Shown here piece by piece: positions 5,901-7,522 of a DNA stretch of 7,522 nucleotides. The notes under the pieces are model-generated. The model was not told the DNA's origin, did no database searches, and saw only the letters and a program-made list of their open reading frames with translations. Origin of the DNA: CAZOKH01 sp964580315. Its GTDB lineage: Bacteria > Chloroflexota > Anaerolineae > Anaerolineales > Anaerolineaceae. Positions within the stretch are counted from its first letter, which is position 1. The number at the start of each line of letters is the position of its first letter. The position numbers were made by a program, and so were the translations under genes. Where the stretch lies: the NCBI GenBank assembly GCA_964580315.1, contig CAZOKH010000118.1:1-7522 (forward strand), read 5' to 3'.

Positions 5901-6199
5901 AACTGAAAGCCGCCGCTGGCCTCAACCAATTTTTGATTGTAGTTGCGAACGTATTTTTCGAGCTTTTCACGTAATTCAAGCCATTCATTCGATTTGAGCA
6001 TGGTTTGAACCTGCGCCTGTGAGGGAAACATGGCGCCCACCAGAATTTGCGGGCGGTCGCCATACGAAGTTGCCCAGGCGTCGCTCAGTTCAAATCCCAG
6101 CCGCTGCACTGCCGGCATAAATTCGCGCACAACGAACTCGAAATATTCCTGTTCGCGTTCGGGGAAGATATCCCAGGTCATAATCAACTTGACTGTCAA
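5897..6199 (-). CDS. Small uncharacterised protein, possibly a dimeric alpha/beta-barrel (ferredoxin-like) fold
   Basis: The 100-residue product starts MTVKLIMTWDIFPEREQEYFEFVVREFMPA in pieces that suggest a beta strand, then a helix. This continues through LGFELSDAW, RPQILVGAMF and a long C-terminal helix (about 60-92). The size and alternating pattern resemble the antibiotic-biosynthesis-monooxygenase/NIPSNAP-like dimeric barrel group, but I do not recognise a specific family or catalytic residues. The start is TTG at 6199: AGGAG lies six bases upstream, while the in-frame ATG at residue 7 has no better site. The gene begins 13 bases after the MBL-fold gene stop and overlaps the mutY start, so it is firmly inside the operon. 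No signal peptide or membrane segment is evident. A role linked to oxidised substrates is conceivable from the MutY neighbour but is speculation. Confidence 0.8.
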   Translation of the reverse strand: MTVKLIMTWDIFPEREQEYFEFVVREFMPAVQRLGFELSDAWATSYGDRPQILVGAMFPSQAQVQTMLKSNEWLELREKLEKYVRNYNQKLVEASGGFQF

Positions 6200-6212
6200 A
6201 ACGAACTCCTCG

Positions 6213-6854
6213 TCAATGATTGTGGTTCAATACGACAACCTGCGTTTCTTCGGGAAGCTGTTCAACGTTGTTAATAACCAGGCTGGGCACAGGATTCAAA
6301 TCAGCGATTCCCATTTCTTTTAAAAACTTATCCAGAGGATCGAGTGAAAGGTGTGATTCAGGGGTGGCATAATGCATGGGAATGACGATGGAGGGGTCAA
6401 TCAGGCGCACCACCTCAGAGGCTTTTGAGGCGTTCAGGCTGTTGGCACCGCCCACGGGCACCAGGACAATATGCACTGTTCCCAGGGCTTCCACCTCAGA
6501 CTGGGTTGGCACACGTTCGGGGTCGCCCAGGTGCGCCACGCTAAGCCCGTTGAAGTCAAAAACATAAAGCGTGTTGGGCGGTTCATCGAGGGATGCGCTG
6601 CGGCCGGTGTGTACGCCGGTAATGAAAACCCCTTTGACTTCAAATTCTCCCGGACTGCTGACCAGGTATGGATTGCCTGCCACGGCTGCCCGGTGGTTGT
6701 GCCCGGGTTTGTTGTGACTGATGCTGAGAATGTCAGCCTCCAGTTTCAACGGAGCATAGCCCACTTCATTGTGGTCGTAAGGATCGGTGACCACTGTTGC
6801 CAGGCCGCGCTCTGTAATTTGAAAACAAGAATGACCGTACCAGGTAATTTCCAT
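6213..6854 (-). CDS. MBL-fold protein of the COG2220 (UlaG-like) type with an atypical metal motif
   Basis: The 213-residue protein begins MEITWYGHSCFQI, the classic opening of the COG2220 metal-dependent hydrolase group, with H8 in GHS. It continues through VVTDPYD (21-27), SPGEFEV (67-73), VAHLGDPE with D111 (106-113), VPVGGANSLNASKASEVV (132-149) and PMHY with H161. Motif 2, normally H-x-H-x-D-H, is H47-N-K-P-G-H52 here, so the second His and the Asp are missing. It may bind a single metal, bind metals differently, or have lost hydrolase activity. I recall similar HxxPGH versions in related proteins, so it may be a true subfamily. No substrate can be assigned. ATG at 6854 has GGAG upstream (6860-6863 on the plus strand as CTCC). 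It is the first gene of the operon that contains mutY and pcm. Confidence 0.85.
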   Translation of the reverse strand: MEITWYGHSCFQITERGLATVVTDPYDHNEVGYAPLKLEADILSISHNKPGHNHRAAVAGNPYLVSSPGEFEVKGVFITGVHTGRSASLDEPPNTLYVFDFNGLSVAHLGDPERVPTQSEVEALGTVHIVLVPVGGANSLNASKASEVVRLIDPSIVIPMHYATPESHLSLDPLDKFLKEMGIADLNPVPSLVINNVEQLPEETQVVVLNHNH

Positions 6855-6876
6855 TTAATCTCCGAGATTATCTAAG

Positions 6877-6882
6877 ATTATA
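6877..6882 (-). promoter_or_regulatory. Probable -10 box of the MBL-mutY-pcm operon
   Basis: On the minus strand a perfect TATAAT lies about 22 bases upstream of the first ATG (6854), which would give a leader of about 15 bases containing the GGAG site. No good -35 box occurs at 16-18 bases (the bases there read TCAAGT). The promoter may therefore be weak or need an activator. No other promoter is evident inside the operon. Confidence 0.55.
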
Positions 6883-7014
6883 CATTGTTTTAACCAACCA
6901 CTTGACTCAAACCGCTAACTTTGATAGACTCCTGCCGCGCAGAATCAAGAGCGAAAGCATCTTATCATAAACCTGTTTTAACTGGAAATAACTGGCGCAG
7001 GCAAAAAACCAACC
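6883..7014. other. Non-coding gap between the divergent MBL operon and tRNA-tuf operon
   Basis: Apart from the promoters at each end of the 220-base intergenic region, I see no gene with a ribosome binding site, no strong hairpin and no obvious repeat in this stretch. Upstream binding sites for either operon could lie here, but none is recognisable. Confidence 0.5.
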
Positions 7015-7043
7015 TTGCCTTTAATAGAGGGCTTTGGTATAAT
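7015..7043 (+). promoter_or_regulatory. Strong extended -10 promoter of the tRNA-tuf operon
   Basis: TTGCCT (7015-7020), a 17-base spacer and a perfect TATAAT (7038-7043) form a near-consensus promoter. A TG one base before the -10 box makes it an extended -10 promoter. The predicted start is about 7050, some 25 bases before the first tRNA. No terminator is visible between the tRNAs and tuf, so this promoter probably contributes EF-Tu mRNA as well. Confidence 0.88.
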
Positions 7044-7074
7044 TTAGCCCGCTTTATCAGTAACTTAACAATTC

Positions 7075-7147
7075 GCCGATGTAGCTCAATTGGCAGAGCA
7101 ACGCACTTGTAATGCGTAGGTTATGGGTTCAATTCCCATCATCGGCT
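7075..7147 (+). tRNA. tRNA-Thr (anticodon TGT)
   Basis: The 73-base cloverleaf is complete. The acceptor GCCGATG pairs with CATCGGC (7140-7146) and has discriminator T7147. The D arm is TAGCTCAATTGGCAGAGCA. The anticodon stem ACGCA/TGCGT carries loop CTTGTAA, with anticodon TGT at 7108-7110. The T arm is ATGGG-TTCAATT-CCCAT. The 3' CCA is not encoded and must be added by the CCA-adding enzyme. It reads ACA and, by wobble, other ACN codons, and is the first gene of the tRNA-tuf operon. Confidence 0.97.
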
Positions 7148-7163
7148 CTGGTTGCAAGCTGGC

Positions 7164-7196
7164 GAGTGAGATGGCTCGTGCTGAACGATCTCACTC
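7164..7196 (+). other. Hairpin in the spacer between tRNA-Thr and tRNA-Tyr
   Basis: GAGTGAGAT (7164-7172) pairs perfectly with ATCTCACTC (7188-7196) around a 15-base loop. Weaker pairing can extend the stem outward to TTGC (7152-7155) and GCAA (7205-7208). No T run follows, so it is not a terminator. A structured spacer that guides endonuclease processing of the precursor is the likely role. Confidence 0.55.
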
Positions 7197-7219
7197 TCGA
7201 GTTGGCAACAACTCAAAAT

Positions 7220-7302
7220 GGGCAGTTACCCAAGTGGCCAAAGGGGGCTGACTGTAAATCAGCTGGCGGACGCCTTCGGAGGTTCGAATCCTTCACTGCC
7301 CA
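7220..7302 (+). tRNA. tRNA-Tyr (anticodon GTA)
   Basis: This 83-base class II tRNA has acceptor GGGCAGT paired with ACTGCCC (7295-7301) and discriminator A7302. The anticodon stem GCTGA/TCAGC carries loop CTGTAAA, with anticodon GTA at 7254-7256. The long variable arm is typical of bacterial tRNA-Tyr. The T arm includes TTCGAAT. The 3' CCA is not encoded. It lies between the two threonine tRNAs, the same relative position as tyrU in E. coli. Confidence 0.97.
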
Positions 7303-7315
7303 CTGTTGTGTTGTC

Positions 7316-7337
7316 CTCCGCATGGAAACATGCGGAG
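7316..7337 (+). other. GAAA-capped hairpin between tRNA-Tyr and tRNA-Thr
   Basis: A perfect 9-bp stem, CTCCGCATG (7316-7324) with CATGCGGAG (7329-7337), is closed by the tetraloop GAAA (GNRA class). It ends five bases before the next tRNA and is not followed by a T run, so it is not a terminator. It occupies the place where E. coli has glyT and may steer precursor processing. Confidence 0.65.
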
Positions 7338-7342
7338 AAAGT

Positions 7343-7415
7343 GCCCTCATAGCTCAGTTGGTAGAGCACGTTCTTGGTAAGAACGGGGTCATGGGTTCAA
7401 GTCCCATTGAGGGCT
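7343..7415 (+). tRNA. tRNA-Thr (anticodon GGT)
   Basis: The 73-base cloverleaf has acceptor GCCCTCA paired with TGAGGGC (7408-7414) and discriminator T7415. The D arm is TAGCTCAGTTGGTAGAGCA. The anticodon stem CGTTC/GAACG carries loop TTGGTAA, with anticodon GGT at 7376-7378. The T arm is ATGGG-TTCAAGT-CCCAT. CCA is not encoded. It reads ACC/ACU, complements the TGT isoacceptor upstream, and lies 52 bases before tuf. Confidence 0.97.
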
Positions 7416-7467
7416 CTGGCGAAAGAGAAATTAACAAACGCTGTTTTTGTTTTTAAGGAGAGAAAGA

Positions 7468-7522
7468 ATGGCGAAGCAGAAATTTGACCGAAGCAAACCG
7501 CACTTGAATGTGGGTACGATGG
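7468..7522 (+). CDS. tuf: Elongation factor Tu, first 18 codons (cut by window edge)
   Basis: The frame begins MAKQKFDRSKPHLNVGTM, which matches the conserved EF-Tu N-terminus (MAK-x-KF-x-R-x-KPH-x-NVGT) just before the GHVDHGKT GTP-binding loop that would follow beyond the window. EF-Tu is the GTPase that brings aminoacyl-tRNA to the ribosome. A strong AAGGAG site (7455-7460) lies seven bases before the ATG. It follows tRNA-Thr(GGT) with no terminator, as tufB follows thrT in E. coli, so tRNA genes and tuf are probably cotranscribed from the promoter at 7015-7043. Leu and Met replace the commonest Val and Ile in HVNVGTI, a conservative variation. Confidence 0.95.
   Translation, partial: MAKQKFDRSKPHLNVGTM

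Noticed and set aside
6877..6888. ACAATGTATA on the minus strand at the MBL promoter, resembling half of the PadR operator
   Set aside because: It is a single short AT-rich match without the 14-bp paired repeat, and it overlaps a TATAAT box. Coincidence is likely.
7430..7455. AACAAA / TTTGTT weak dyad with T runs before tuf, considered as a terminator
   Set aside because: The stem is short and nearly all A/T, so it would not be stable. The T run sits directly next to the tuf ribosome binding site.
7112..7456. A 114-codon plus-strand frame across the tRNA genes
   Set aside because: It spans tRNA-Tyr and tRNA-Thr and is an artefact of reading through tRNA sequence.

Overview
The window is a compact bacterial chromosomal segment of moderate to fairly high GC, with AT-rich promoter regions. 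It carries housekeeping genes rather than a mobile island. RNase J, sigma70-type promoters, AGGAG-type ribosome binding sites and two TTG starts rule out an enteric-like organism. Overall gene content and protein style recall Chloroflexota (Anaerolineae-like), but that placement is inference and no diagnostic marker gene is present. I see no transposase, phage gene, integrase, CRISPR array or recognisable defence system.

Layout. (1) Positions 1-2180 hold a small regulator-centred module. A CPBP intramembrane protease runs leftward and off the window edge. It is divergent from a PadR-family repressor gene, which is followed by a class I SAM methyltransferase gene and a hairpin terminator. The padR and methyltransferase promoters each carry two copies of TATACAA exactly 14 bp apart, in opposite orientation and with flanks in swapped order. 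This looks like a PadR operator pair. (2) Positions 2207-4049 hold RNase J behind a strong consensus promoter and a leader of about 158 nt with a 10-bp GC-rich hairpin. (3) Positions 4063-4130 hold a long imperfect palindrome between convergent genes. It resembles a dispersed intergenic repeat and probably ends transcription from both sides. (4) Positions 6854 down to 4140 hold a tightly packed four-gene minus-strand operon: an MBL-fold protein, a ~100-aa uncharacterised protein, MutY with a nearly complete Nudix box, and protein-L-isoaspartate methyltransferase. Two of its genes appear to start with TTG and adjacent genes abut or overlap. (5) Positions 7015-7522 hold a strong extended -10 promoter driving tRNA-Thr(TGT), tRNA-Tyr(GTA), tRNA-Thr(GGT) and then the start of tuf (EF-Tu). 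This matches the E. coli thrU-tyrU-glyT-thrT-tufB order with the glycine tRNA absent and a GAAA-capped hairpin in its place.

The regions are mostly independent units: a repressor-controlled membrane/methyltransferase module, RNA turnover (RNase J), repair of damaged DNA and protein (MutY plus Pcm), and translation (tRNAs plus EF-Tu). The most interesting signals are the duplicated PadR-type operators, the Nudix box in MutY, the altered metal motif in the MBL-fold protein, and the tRNA-tuf arrangement with a structured spacer at the missing glyT position. I do not see convincing evidence of an entirely new system.
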